Origin: DASQDN01 sp963825845
GTDB taxonomy: Bacteria > Acidobacteriota > Terriglobia > Bryobacterales > Bryobacteraceae
Reading direction: 5' to 3'
DNA: 64,000 bases
NCBI GenBank assembly: GCA_963825845.1
Contig: CAWGVL010000080.1
Coordinates: 75,574 to 139,573, forward strand
The translations under genes and the position numbers were made by a program. Position 1 is the first letter of the stretch. The number at the start of each line of letters is the position of its first letter. A model generated the notes under the pieces. That model worked only from the letters and a program-made list of their open reading frames with translations, searched no databases and was not told where the DNA came from. Below, in pieces: positions 28,697 through 37,618 of the stretch.

Positions 28697-30064
28697 GTGA
28701 GGAAGACCTTGGATCAACAATATCCGAAATCGGCAGAGATCCTGCGGAACAACCGGCAGTATATTCCCGGAGGCGTTGTATCCGTAAACCGTGCGACCCA
28801 ACCGGAGATCGTCTTCGTCCGCGGCCGGGGAGCCTACCTATGGGATGCCGATGGGAATCGTTATATCGACTATCACGCCGGCTTTGCCCCGCACTTCCTC
28901 GGACACAATGATCCGTACGTAACTGACGTTGTAATTCGCAGTCTCCAAGCCGACGCCAGTCTCTACGGCTCGGGCACGACGATTCAGGAAGGCCGTCTGG
29001 CCGAGTTGATTTGTCATCATGTCTCGGCCGCCGAATCCGTGCAGTTCCTGAACACTGGCAGCGAGGCCACTTATCAGGCCCTCCGGCTGGCACGTGCCGT
29101 TACGGGAAACGATCACATCATAACCATCCAGGGTGGCTATAACGGGTGGCACAATGACGTTTCTTGTAATCTGATGACGCCCCTGGATCAACTCGGCCCG
29201 AGACGATCTCCCGGCGAGTACCCGTATCACTCCATCAGCGCCGGTGTTCCGGTCGATCACCAAAAGCTGGTGCACAGCATAAACTTCAACGATCTGGCAT
29301 CAGTCGAATATGTTTGCGAGCGGTACCCTGTTGCGGCGCTGATAACGGAGCCGATTCTGCAAAACATCGGCATAGTCGCCCCGCAACCCGGTTATCTCGA
29401 GGGCCTTCGACGGCTTGCTGACCGGTACAAGTTCCTTCTCGTCTTCGATGAAGTGAAAACCGGATTTCGTCACGCTCTCGGCGGATGCTCAACTCTGTTC
29501 GGAGTTCGGCCCGACCTGGTTGTGTTCGGAAAGGCTCTGGCAAACGGCTATCCCATCGCAGCCCTGGGCGGGAAGAAGGAGTACATGAATCGCTTCGTCG
29601 ATCCGAATCCGGCTCGGCGTGTGCTCCTGGCCGGCACGTACAACTCGCATCCCGTGCCAACCAGCGCGGCGATCGCAACCATCGAGCGGTTATCGATGGA
29701 CGATGGCGAGGTATATCGTCACGTTGAGAACCTGGGCGCCCGGATGCAGGAGGGCCTTGAGCGAATCGCGTCAAACCTGGGGATCGAAGCCGTAGTCGCT
29801 CGCCAGGGATCGGCGTTTTGCCTGTATTTCATGGACCATCGTCCCGTTGATTGGCACGATCTCGCGGGGCGTCACCGCTTTGACCTCGATGACCGCATGC
29901 GTCGCGCGTTGATCGGGAAAGGAGTTTATCCGTTCCCCCTCGCCACCAAGCAGTGGTCAATCTCGGCTGCACACACACGCGAAGACATCGATTACACTCT
30001 CGAACAGATAAACTCGACGCTCCAGGAAGCGCCCGCGTCAACGCTCGCGGGGCAACGCGTGTAA
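28697..30064 (+). CDS. Class III aminotransferase (glutamate-1-semialdehyde aminomutase-like)
   Basis: 455 residues from GTG 28697. PLP motifs: LNTGSEATYQALRLAR, the aspartate in LVFDEVKTGFR and the internal aldimine Lys279 in VVFGKALANGYPIAALGG. It resembles HemL-type enzymes, but a catabolic neighbourhood suggests a dedicated transaminase for an amino sugar acid or amino acid rather than haem synthesis. It follows a sialidase-like gene by 5 nt and is convergent with the M24 gene (1-nt gap). Confidence 0.87.
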   Translation: MRKTLDQQYPKSAEILRNNRQYIPGGVVSVNRATQPEIVFVRGRGAYLWDADGNRYIDYHAGFAPHFLGHNDPYVTDVVIRSLQADASLYGSGTTIQEGRLAELICHHVSAAESVQFLNTGSEATYQALRLARAVTGNDHIITIQGGYNGWHNDVSCNLMTPLDQLGPRRSPGEYPYHSISAGVPVDHQKLVHSINFNDLASVEYVCERYPVAALITEPILQNIGIVAPQPGYLEGLRRLADRYKFLLVFDEVKTGFRHALGGCSTLFGVRPDLVVFGKALANGYPIAALGGKKEYMNRFVDPNPARRVLLAGTYNSHPVPTSAAIATIERLSMDDGEVYRHVENLGARMQEGLERIASNLGIEAVVARQGSAFCLYFMDHRPVDWHDLAGRHRFDLDDRMRRALIGKGVYPFPLATKQWSISAAHTREDIDYTLEQINSTLQEAPASTLAGQRV

Positions 30065-30065
30065 C

Positions 30066-31172
30066 TCAAAGCTCGAGCGGACAATCGAACAGCCGTTCAA
30101 CGCCGGAATGGCGGACGGCATACGTGTTCTCCAGACGGATACCGCCGCGCAGTTGCTCCGAGTAAAGCGCCGGCTCGATGGCGATGACGTCGCCAACCTC
30201 AATCACGTCATCGGAGCCGGGAATCAGCCGCGGCGCTTCGTGCCCATGGAATCCGACTCCATGACCGGCGTGATGCCAGAAACTCGATCCGAATTCGTGT
30301 GGAGCAAGCCGGTCGCGTACGGCTGTGTACAACTCTTTCGCAGCGAGGCCGGGACGGAGCATCCTCTCCGCCATCGTCAGTGTTTCTGCCACGAGCTTCC
30401 ACGCGCGCCTCTGCTCCGGCGTAGGCTCACCCACCGCGAACGTGCGGCACGTGTCCCCGAAATAGAAGGCGCAGGCCGGAAAAAGGTCGAGAATATAAAG
30501 ATCGCCCGACTGAACGACGTTTCCGGTCGGCGGACCGCCGCCGCGGACGCACCGCATCCCGCAAGCGAAATCGCCCGCAAGCGAGAATGTGTGGCCAACG
30601 CTCTTTGTGGCCGCATCCAGCATCGCAGAGTACACATCGATTTCCGTGACGCCCGGACGTATGGCATCCCTGGCAGCATCGTACGCAATCGCGCTCAGCT
30701 TCAAGCTTCTCCGGATTTCAGCAATCTCGTCTTCGTCTTTGCTCTTCCGCAAAAAGCGCAGCATCGGTCCGGCGTCCGAAGCGGAAACGGACGGCACACA
30801 ATTCGAGAAAGCGGCGGGCGTGTACGAGAATTCGACCGTCCACGTTGTGTCTTTATAGCGTGCGACGCGGTCCTTCAGCAATCGAGCCGCGTCGGAGTGA
30901 GCGTCCGCGATGACACGCGAGATGGAATACGTTTCGACCGGCACGCATTCATCTACCGTTGCGCATTCCGCGGCAGGTGAGATGAGCACGGACTTGCCTT
31001 CGCCTTCAATGACGAGTACGGCCGGGCTTTCCGGAGGAAGCAAGACACCGGTAAAGGAATAGATCGTCCGCGCATGACCGGTCAGGAAGGTGTCAAACCG
31101 ATGAGCCTGCATCGCTGAGCGCAGCCGCTGCTGCCGGTGAAGGCATCCGTCTTGAGTGAGCAAGGTCTCCAT
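30066..31172 (-). CDS. M24-family metallopeptidase (Xaa-Pro aminopeptidase/creatinase-like)
   Basis: 368 residues with a creatinase-type N-terminal domain (FLTGHARTIYSFTGVLLP) and a pita-bread catalytic domain. All five metal ligands of the family are visible: Asp in LYILDLFPAC, Asp in YFGDTCRTF, His in HHAGHGVGFHGHE, Glu in IAIEPALYS and Glu in IRLENTYAV. It cleaves Xaa-Pro peptides or a C-N bond in a small molecule. No signal peptide. Divergent from the SDR at 31206 across 33 nt; with the transaminase and aspartoacylase-like gene it hints at an amidated or amino-acyl substrate. Confidence 0.87.
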   Translation of the reverse strand: METLLTQDGCLHRQQRLRSAMQAHRFDTFLTGHARTIYSFTGVLLPPESPAVLVIEGEGKSVLISPAAECATVDECVPVETYSISRVIADAHSDAARLLKDRVARYKDTTWTVEFSYTPAAFSNCVPSVSASDAGPMLRFLRKSKDEDEIAEIRRSLKLSAIAYDAARDAIRPGVTEIDVYSAMLDAATKSVGHTFSLAGDFACGMRCVRGGGPPTGNVVQSGDLYILDLFPACAFYFGDTCRTFAVGEPTPEQRRAWKLVAETLTMAERMLRPGLAAKELYTAVRDRLAPHEFGSSFWHHAGHGVGFHGHEAPRLIPGSDDVIEVGDVIAIEPALYSEQLRGGIRLENTYAVRHSGVERLFDCPLEL

Positions 31173-31205
31173 ATTTCTGAAACGCTTACGTTAGCATGGA
31201 CGCTT

Positions 31206-31982
31206 GTGAACGTTCGCGAACTATTCGATCTATCCGGCAAAACCGCCCTCGTCACCGGCGGAGCGGGGATGTATGGCCTTCCCATTTCCGAAGCGTTGGC
31301 CGAGGCCGGGGCGCATGTCGTTATCGCTTCGCGCAACCTGGCTGCCTGTGAGCGCGTTGCCGATTCGCTCAGATCAGCAGGCCGAACTTGTTCCGCCGAG
31401 CAGTACGATCAGGCGGACGAAACATCCATCCTCGCTTTGCGCGACCGGCTGCAGCACAAATTTGGCGTGATCGACGTGCTCGTCAACAACTCGGTAGCCA
31501 GAACCATGCGGCGGTACGAGGATCCGCTCAGCGGCTGGCGTGAGTCGATGGACGTAAACGCGACCGGACTCTTTGCCGTGAGCCGCGCGTTTCTCGACCT
31601 CATGATGAAGCGCGGCTCCGGATCGGTCATCAACATCGGTTCAATCCAGAGTGTTGCGGCGCCGGCTTTCGGGAACTATGAAGGAACTTCGATGTCGACG
31701 CCTCCGGACTATCACTTCCACAAGCATGGACTGATCGGTCTGACACGCTACCTTGCGGCGCTCAGCGGGCCGAGCGGCGTTCGTGTGAATGCCATTTCGC
31801 CGGGCGGATTCGAAACTCCTGACATGCCCGCATCATTTCGCGAGAGGTATTGCCACCGCGTGTTTCTTGGACGCCTCGCTCGCCATGACGACATCAAAGG
31901 AGCGGTCGTGTTCTTGGCGTCTCCCGCGTCTGCCTACATGACCGGGCAGAACTTGATCGTAGATGGAGGCTACACGTCGTAA
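31206..31982 (+). CDS. SDR-family oxidoreductase
   Basis: 258 residues from GTG 31206 (MNVRELFDLSGKTALVTGG), chosen for its match to the SDR N-terminus; longer in-frame starts overlap the divergent M24 gene. The cofactor motif is GGAGMYG, with NNS in VLVNNSVAR and Ser in NIGSIQSV. The active-site region reads FGNYEGTSMSTPPDYHFHKHG, so the usual YxxxK is displaced to YHFHK with an insertion, as in some gluconate-5-dehydrogenase-like SDRs. The end MTGQNLIVDGGY is typical. Function probably sugar or sugar-acid oxidation. Confidence 0.85.
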   Translation: MNVRELFDLSGKTALVTGGAGMYGLPISEALAEAGAHVVIASRNLAACERVADSLRSAGRTCSAEQYDQADETSILALRDRLQHKFGVIDVLVNNSVARTMRRYEDPLSGWRESMDVNATGLFAVSRAFLDLMMKRGSGSVINIGSIQSVAAPAFGNYEGTSMSTPPDYHFHKHGLIGLTRYLAALSGPSGVRVNAISPGGFETPDMPASFRERYCHRVFLGRLARHDDIKGAVVFLASPASAYMTGQNLIVDGGYTS

Positions 31983-31997
31983 GCCTGCGTGCGGTCA

Positions 31998-32930
31998 TCA
32001 CTCGGGTCTACCTTCCCATGTGCCGGGCGAGCGAACCTTCATGCCGGACTCTCCGCCCGTGACATACAGACGTTCCCCGATCTGAAGGAAACGCGCGTCG
32101 GCGAGACCATGAGGCAAACGTCCCGAATGCTGCATCTTCTTCGATCGCGGTGAAAAGTTCAGCACTGTAGCCACGAACCGATCGGTGTAGCCGCCCAGGA
32201 GGAGAATCGAATTCTGCACCGCCACCGCCGCCCAGGCCCGCGTCGCGACGGGCACGTCGGGAAGGGCCGTCCACTCATTGCGGCCGAAATCGTAACTCCA
32301 CGATTCCGCAAGATTGTGGAATCCGTTCGCTGTCGGAGAAACCCCGCCGAATAAATACGCCTTCCCATCGAGTACACCGAAGCCGTAGTTGCTCCGGGCG
32401 GGTTCAGGTATCTGCGATACACGTGTCCAACCGTCATTTGGCCGGTCGAGGTTCCACATCCAGACATCCGATCGTGCACTGGCAATGTCGCCCGCTTCTT
32501 CAAGGCCGCCGAACAGATAAACCCTGCGCTTCACGAATGCCGCCTGCGCGTAACTTCGCGGGGCGGGCAGTCGCATCTCAGGCTTCGACCGCCAGTTCAT
32601 TCCGTCAAAAACGATCACGTCGTCAAGAACACGGCCATCGGATGTGCCGCCCAGAAAGAACGTATCGCCTCCGACCTCTACCGCAGCGGAGTCGGCGCGA
32701 GGCATGGGCAAAGGCGCCCCTGGCGACCAGGTATTCGTCTGCGGATCGAAGAAATCGCAGCGCCGGCTCCAAAGCTTTTGGCCGTCCTGCCACTGCGTTC
32801 CACCGGCTGCGAGCAAGCGCCCCTCAACCACCGCGTGGAGCAGCGCGGCGCGAGGCTCCGGAAGAGGAGCGAGCGATTGCCAGCTTATCTGAAACGCGAG
32901 CATCGATGAAGCAAGGATCGTAGTCGTCAA
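31998..32930 (-). CDS. Kelch-repeat propeller (NanM-like)
   Basis: 310 residues with a weak signal-like N-terminus (MTTTILASSMLAFQISW) and six kelch units: GRLLAAGGTQW, DTFFLGGTSDG, RVYLFGGLEEA, KAYLFGGVSPT, SILLLGGYTD and RLYVTGGESG. It is paralogous to 8678-9631, with the same layout. ATG 32930 overlaps the gntR2 stop (ATGA), so a regulator and a NanM-like protein are translationally coupled. A mutarotase role is possible by analogy only. Confidence 0.82.
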   Translation of the reverse strand: MTTTILASSMLAFQISWQSLAPLPEPRAALLHAVVEGRLLAAGGTQWQDGQKLWSRRCDFFDPQTNTWSPGAPLPMPRADSAAVEVGGDTFFLGGTSDGRVLDDVIVFDGMNWRSKPEMRLPAPRSYAQAAFVKRRVYLFGGLEEAGDIASARSDVWMWNLDRPNDGWTRVSQIPEPARSNYGFGVLDGKAYLFGGVSPTANGFHNLAESWSYDFGRNEWTALPDVPVATRAWAAVAVQNSILLLGGYTDRFVATVLNFSPRSKKMQHSGRLPHGLADARFLQIGERLYVTGGESGMKVRSPGTWEGRPE

Positions 32931-33640
32931 CGTTTTGCAGTCAGCTTTTTCTTTCGGTTCTTCTGCGCGTTTTCAGAAAAGCTCGAAAAGCGGTCCGGGT
33001 TGTCCCAGGGAATCTTCAGATGATCCGCCAGGACTCGCTCCGCGGGCATCTTCGTTGTTCCGAGAAGAAAGTCGAGCAAAGGCCGATGTGAATAGATGAC
33101 GTGCCGCACTTTCTCTGCCTTCATGGCCCGGATCACACCATACGCGAAGAGCGGGGCCGTGAGATTGATCAGTGTGCGCTCGATATATTCATTTCCGGTA
33201 AGTCCCCAGATTGCTTTGTGGAACTCGACATCGAGTTTCACCCTCGCACTGGGAGCGGCGCCCTCAGAACGCTCCACACGCTCGAGAATCTGCGTCAACT
33301 TCACATGCGCTGCATGCGTGAAGTTGGCCCGCGCAAGGCGCATCGCTTCGGCTTCCAAAACCAGGCGCACGCTGTTGATTTTCTGCAGATCTTCGTCTTC
33401 CAGGTGGACAACGAACATACCGCGCCTGGGGTGATTGATAATTAGACCCTGCTCCTGGAGTTGTTGTAGAGCTTCGCGGATGGGAGCCCGGCTTACCTCC
33501 AGTTCCCGCGCCAACTGGCTCTCGTTGACGCGATCCCCCGGCTTCATCCTGCCCGTAAAGATCGCATCGGAGATGATTTCTACGACGTTGTCCTTTAGCG
33601 TTGCGAGCCGGACAGGGGCGAAGGCTGTGCTCTTGGTCAT
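32927..33640 (-). CDS. GntR-family regulator, FadR/FCD subfamily (GntR2)
   Basis: 237 residues. The winged helix has ISDAIFTGRMKPGDRVNESQ and LEVSRAPIREALQQLQEQGLI; FCD ligands are Asp and His in LDVEFHKAIW, His in YSHRPLLDFL and His in LADHLKIPW. The last 16 residues are unusually basic (KNRKKKLTAKR). It is coupled by 4-nt overlaps to the AKR upstream and the kelch gene downstream. That operon faces the MFS gene at 34613 across a CTGTCGACAG palindrome, the classic layout of a local repressor beside its target. Confidence 0.9.
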   Translation of the reverse strand: MTKSTAFAPVRLATLKDNVVEIISDAIFTGRMKPGDRVNESQLARELEVSRAPIREALQQLQEQGLIINHPRRGMFVVHLEDEDLQKINSVRLVLEAEAMRLARANFTHAAHVKLTQILERVERSEGAAPSARVKLDVEFHKAIWGLTGNEYIERTLINLTAPLFAYGVIRAMKAEKVRHVIYSHRPLLDFLLGTTKMPAERVLADHLKIPWDNPDRFSSFSENAQKNRKKKLTAKR

Positions 33641-34593
33641 GGCTGGCCGATGCTCACATCCGGATTGAGACTGCCCAGAAGATGCTCGTCCACTGGCGCC
33701 GACACTGCCGTGATCGCGTTATCCAGGTGTTGGAGCCGCGTCGCGCCGATCAGCACGATCGATACATCCGGCTGCCGCAGTACCCAGCTCAAAGCAAGAA
33801 GATGTTGAGGAACGCCGCTTTGCACGGACACTGCCGTCAAACGATCGAGGGCCGCGAAGCATTCAGGCCGGAAGTAGACATCGCGGTGGCCGGGAACCAC
33901 ATCGAAGCGAGTGCCCTTCGGAGCCAACTCGCCTCGCGTACCATATTTTCCGGTCAGAAAACCCGCGCCTAACGGACTGTACGCGACAAAGTCGACCTAT
34001 GTGCGCGGCACCAGGGAAGCAAGTCGTGATCCGCGTCCGGGTGCGCCAGGTTGTAGATGTTTTGGCAAAGATCGAGCGGAAGCGATTCTCTGCGCAGCGG
34101 CCATCGTATCGACGGAAGCATTGCAAATTCCGATGCGTCGTGCCCGCCCGGCCTTCTTTTGCTCAGCGAGCGCTGATACGGATTCAACGGGATCGCTCGG
34201 AGCGGAGTGCAGATAATACCCATCCACGTAATCCGTCTGCAGCCGGTCGAGACTGTGACCCAGCGCGGTGTCGATGCCTTCACGGCTGTGGTCGCTTGAA
34301 ACCTTGGTATGCACTTCGACTTGGCGCCGAACTCCGCGGGATTGCATCCACCGTCCCAAAAGGATCTCGGACGAGTGCATCATCACCGATGCCTCGCGAA
34401 CTTCGTCCTCACCGAAGGTCCGGATGCGATAAGCGTGGGAGTTTCCGCCGCCATACGCCTCCGCTGTATCGAAGATGCGGAAGCCGAGTTCGAACGCGTG
34501 ATCGAGAATCGCCAAAGAGGCGTCTTCCCCGATTTCCCGACCCAGGGTTACGGCTCCGAAGCCCAGAACTGCCATCTGAGTTTCAGTGTACAC
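33637..34593 (-). pseudogene. Aldo/keto reductase, two compensating frameshifts
   Basis: The frame from 34593/34575 encodes the AKR core (VLGFGAVTLGREIG, FDTAEAYGGGNSHA, VEVHTKVSSD, GYYLHSAPSD). Near 34085 it shifts by one extra base into a frame with DLCQNIYNLAHPDADHDLL, and near 33998 a lost base restores the first frame (DFVAYSPLGAGFLTGKYGT) to the stop at 33637. The in-frame start may be ATG 34575 rather than GTG 34593, because a -10-like TATAAC (34601-34596) leaves no room for the GTG. Its stop overlaps gntR2 (ATGA). The compensating pair is what sequencing noise would also produce. Confidence 0.82.
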
Positions 34594-34598
34594 GAGTT

Positions 34599-34614
34599 AT
34601 ACTGTCGACAGAAT
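34599..34614. promoter_or_regulatory. Operator-like palindrome between akr-gntR2-kelch and MFS genes
   Basis: Extended inverted repeat AT-A-CTGTCGACAG-A-AT. The core CTGTCGACAG is at 34602-34611, one base from the MFS start ATG at 34613. A -10-like TATACT (34598-34603) overlaps the palindrome, which would place the MFS transcript start at or within a few bases of its ATG. The site is shared by divergent genes, one operon containing gntR2, so repression by GntR2 is the simplest reading. The same core occurs at 44014-44023 and 45824-45833. Confidence 0.6.
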
Positions 34615-35899
34615 GAAATCCGCTGCCATCCCGTACAAGTGGTATGTGGTGGCTCTGTTGTTTGCGGCGGCAGGTCTGAACTACGCGGACCGCACCGCAA
34701 TCACGGCGGTATTTCCACTATTGCGGCGTGACCTGGGCATGTCCGACATCGCCTTGGGAGCGACCGGAACGGTGTTCCTTTGGACCTATGCCGCGATCTC
34801 TCCTTTCGCCGGCTATCTGGGCGACAAGGTTTCACGGGCACGGCTGCTAACCTTCAGTCTCGGCGCCTGGAGTCTGGTGATGGCGTGCAGCGCGCTCGCG
34901 ACATCTGCAACGCAGTTGCTCGTCATGCGCGCCGCGCTTGGAATCGCGGAGGCTGCCTACATACCGGCTGCCGTGGCGCTGATCGCCGACCATCATGGCC
35001 CGAACACGCGGGCGCGGGCGATGAGCGTTCACTTGGCCGGATTCTCCGTCGGCATGGTCGGAGGAGGATCGCTGGCAGGGTACCTCGGCGATCATTTCGG
35101 TTGGCGGCCGTCGTTCGTGATACTAGGGGGGCTTGGACTCCTGCTCACGGCCATCTGCTTCCTCACGCTGCGGGATGGCCGGCAGCACTCGCAGGCAAAC
35201 GCCGTGGCCGCAAACACGGCATCTCTGGCAGGGACAATACGGTATCTGCTCACGGTGCCCAGCTTTGTTGTACTCACGTTTGAGATTGTGCTCTCCGGCA
35301 CGGTGATGTGGGTGTTCATCAACTGGCTGCCGTTGTTCTTCACCGAAACATTTTCGTTGTCGCTTGCAATGGCAGGATTCTTTGGAACCGTCTGGCTGCA
35401 GGCCGGGCGTGTCAGTGGAGTGATGGTCGGCGGCATTCCATCGGATCGCGTGGCTCGGGTCCACCCGAAATACCGCATGCTGATGATGGCCCTGGCGTAC
35501 GGTCTTGCCGCGCCGCTGCTGACGACATTCGCCTGGAGTCAGGCGTGGGGACTTATCGCTGCCTCGATCTTCGGCTTCTCGTTCCTTGTCGGTATGGGAT
35601 ATGTCAATGCGCAGCCGCTACTCTGCGAACTCGTGCCGGAGCGGCTGCGCTCCACCGCGATCGGCTTCATGAACATGACCGCGTGCTTCGCCGGCGGCGC
35701 GGGCGTGTTGATCGCTGGCGCGTTGAAGGGTTCGTTCGGGCTCACAAACGCGTTTGCCAGTCTAGCCGTGATTCAGGCGACGGTAGCCGTGATGCTGTTG
35801 ATTACGTTTCTGACGGTCCTGAAGCGAGACCTCGCCGCGACGGCCCAAAACACCTTGCGGGAGGAATCGCTTGCTCTCGGAGAGAGCGGCCGAAGATAG
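34613..35899 (+). CDS. MFS transporter
   Basis: 428 residues with about twelve hydrophobic segments. MFS motif A region is GYLGDKVSRARLLTF; other landmarks are LNYADRTAIT, VGMVGGGSLAGYLGD and IPSDRVARVHPKYRM (central loop). It is a paralogue of the partial permease at 1-551. The start ATG 34613 lies directly after the operator palindrome and has no Shine-Dalgarno sequence, suggesting a leaderless mRNA; a GTG at 34586 would place the operator inside the gene. It probably imports an anionic sugar acid. Convergent with the Gfo/Idh gene, 7 nt between stops. Confidence 0.9.
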   Translation: MKSAAIPYKWYVVALLFAAAGLNYADRTAITAVFPLLRRDLGMSDIALGATGTVFLWTYAAISPFAGYLGDKVSRARLLTFSLGAWSLVMACSALATSATQLLVMRAALGIAEAAYIPAAVALIADHHGPNTRARAMSVHLAGFSVGMVGGGSLAGYLGDHFGWRPSFVILGGLGLLLTAICFLTLRDGRQHSQANAVAANTASLAGTIRYLLTVPSFVVLTFEIVLSGTVMWVFINWLPLFFTETFSLSLAMAGFFGTVWLQAGRVSGVMVGGIPSDRVARVHPKYRMLMMALAYGLAAPLLTTFAWSQAWGLIAASIFGFSFLVGMGYVNAQPLLCELVPERLRSTAIGFMNMTACFAGGAGVLIAGALKGSFGLTNAFASLAVIQATVAVMLLITFLTVLKRDLAATAQNTLREESLALGESGRR

Positions 35900-35906
35900 C
35901 GCGGGA

Positions 35907-36983
35907 TCATCCGGCGATCTTGACAGCGCGACCAGTGCGCGCCGAGTCATACGCGCCGAACACCACCTGCAGATCGCGGAGACACTCACGACCGGTCACG
36001 ACCGGCTCCCGTACGCCTCGCGCCGACTCGGCGGCTGCTCGAACCAGCGCCGGATAGGCATCCACTTTCGGCAGCATTTCTGTCTTAGCCTCGCTTCCCT
36101 TCCGAGACCATTCAAGACGATCACCACTCGGATCGAAGCGTAGCCACCCATCTGTTCCCCAGATGGTCATGCCGGTATGATAGCCGCGATCGAGATAATA
36201 ACCGGACTGCAAAGTTCCAACGCCGCCGCCGTCCAGCCGGAACGTAACCGCAGCCGAGTCCTCGATCTCCAACGATTGACCACCGGCGTTAGCCGTGAGC
36301 GCGGATACCTCCACGATCTTCTGCGCTGTGACAAATTGGATCAAGTCCACGTAGTGGATGCCGAGCCAGGCAAGGTGACCGCCTCCGGCACGCTCCCGCG
36401 AGGCAAACCAGGATCGCTGATACTCCGGCCGAGCGAGTCGCGTCTGGTCGGCGATGTAGTGAGCGGTGACGCCGAACGGCCGTCCGATGCCGTTGTCCGC
36501 AATGAGCTTCCGCGCCCGCTGAGCCGTAGGCTGAAGTCGCGTCGCAAACGCCAGCATCAGTTGCCGGTTTCGTTTCTCCGCCAGTTCGGTGAGCGCCGCA
36601 AAATCGCTCGCGCGTACGCAGGCAGGCTTCTCCGCGAGTACATGGGCATCGTGTTCGAGAGCTATCCTGACGGCCGGCGGGGCGAGCCGTGACTCGAGCG
36701 CAACCAGCACAAGCTGAGGTCGCACGGTCCGCAGCATCTCAGCACGGTCGCGGAAGGTACGTAGGGTGCGCGGCGCAAGAGTTTGCTTCGCGCGATCGAA
36801 GATACCGCCGCTGGAGTCGGCAATGGCCACGTCGCCGATGGCATCCATGCGCAGCGTGTCCAGATAGATCTGAAGATGCGGACCTGTCGGATCGCTGATC
36901 AGGCCGACCGTCGTCCTGCCTTGAAACATGCCCGCTGCAGGGACGGCGCCCATCAGCAGCGTCATGCGGCGACGCGAGATCAC
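35907..36983 (-). CDS. Gfo/Idh/MocA-family oxidoreductase, probably exported
   Basis: 358 residues. It begins MISRRRMTLLMGAVPAAGMF, a possible twin-arginine-type export signal, followed by a divergent Rossmann start (TTVGLISDPTGPHLQIY). The family motif EKPACVRAS (EKP) is intact and AGGGHLAWLGIHYVDLIQF corresponds to the catalytic GGxxxDxxxHxxD-like region. Such proteins oxidise or epimerise sugars with bound NAD(P); exported members occur in Acidobacteriota. Last gene of the operon starting at 43995; it overlaps the SGNH stop (ATGA). Confidence 0.83.
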   Translation of the reverse strand: MISRRRMTLLMGAVPAAGMFQGRTTVGLISDPTGPHLQIYLDTLRMDAIGDVAIADSSGGIFDRAKQTLAPRTLRTFRDRAEMLRTVRPQLVLVALESRLAPPAVRIALEHDAHVLAEKPACVRASDFAALTELAEKRNRQLMLAFATRLQPTAQRARKLIADNGIGRPFGVTAHYIADQTRLARPEYQRSWFASRERAGGGHLAWLGIHYVDLIQFVTAQKIVEVSALTANAGGQSLEIEDSAAVTFRLDGGGVGTLQSGYYLDRGYHTGMTIWGTDGWLRFDPSGDRLEWSRKGSEAKTEMLPKVDAYPALVRAAAESARGVREPVVTGRECLRDLQVVFGAYDSARTGRAVKIAG

Positions 36984-37618
36984 GGCGTCCTCAGCAGTCT
37001 GCGAACTACCGGTAACAGAAGCTCGGCGATGATGCGGTGACCTTCGGTACTCGGATGCATGCCGTCCAGAAGCGCAGAGGCGGGGACAGCTTTCGCCGCG
37101 TCAACAAGCTCCACCTCGCGCCGGTGAGCGATGTCCCGCACTACGTCGTTGTAGGTATCGAGCATGATATTGAACCCGTCGTCGCTGTTCACATCGTAAG
37201 GCGGCTTCCCGTACAGAGCCCGCAATCGAGGCGTCCAGGCGAAGCGATTGGAGGTCATCAGAATGATTTTAGAGTTTTGCTTCCGAAGCGCGCGAACGAA
37301 GTATTCAAGGTTATCGCGAAATGCAGCGATATCCACGCGCGGCTTCGTCGCTGGAGGATCCTTCCACACATCTATCGCAGCGTCGTTGGCTCCAAGTTGA
37401 ATGATCACCAGGTCGGGGCGATTGTCGAGCACATCCGCTGCGAATCGTGTACGGGCCTGCGAACTCGTATTGCCCGGGACGCCGCGGTTGATCACTTCAG
37501 GCAAAACCTTCGCGAGAACGTCCGTATAAGTAATCACCCCCGGGCGCGGCGCGGTGAGAGAGTCGCCGAAGGTGATGATTCGGACCTGCAGAAGCAGAGC
37601 AAGGAATAGCGCCGTCAA
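36980..37618 (-). CDS. SGNH/GDSL-family hydrolase (esterase)
   Basis: 212 residues with a short hydrophobic N-terminus (MTALFLALLLQVRIITFGDS) likely to direct export. Block I Ser is in FGDSLTAP, block II Gly in NRGVPGNTS, block III Asn in QLGANDAAID and block V Asp/His in LDGMHPSTEGH. These are the four SGNH blocks of carbohydrate and lipid esterases such as acetylesterases and sialate O-acetylesterases. The neighbouring sialidase-like genes favour glycan de-acylation, as inference. It overlaps both neighbours by 4 nt. Confidence 0.87.
   Translation of the reverse strand: MTALFLALLLQVRIITFGDSLTAPRPGVITYTDVLAKVLPEVINRGVPGNTSSQARTRFAADVLDNRPDLVIIQLGANDAAIDVWKDPPATKPRVDIAAFRDNLEYFVRALRKQNSKIILMTSNRFAWTPRLRALYGKPPYDVNSDDGFNIMLDTYNDVVRDIAHRREVELVDAAKAVPASALLDGMHPSTEGHRIIAELLLPVVRRLLRTP

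Noticed and set aside
30108..30980. 290-residue open frame on + opposite the M24 gene
   Set aside because: Antisense shadow; the minus strand carries all five metal ligands of the M24 family.
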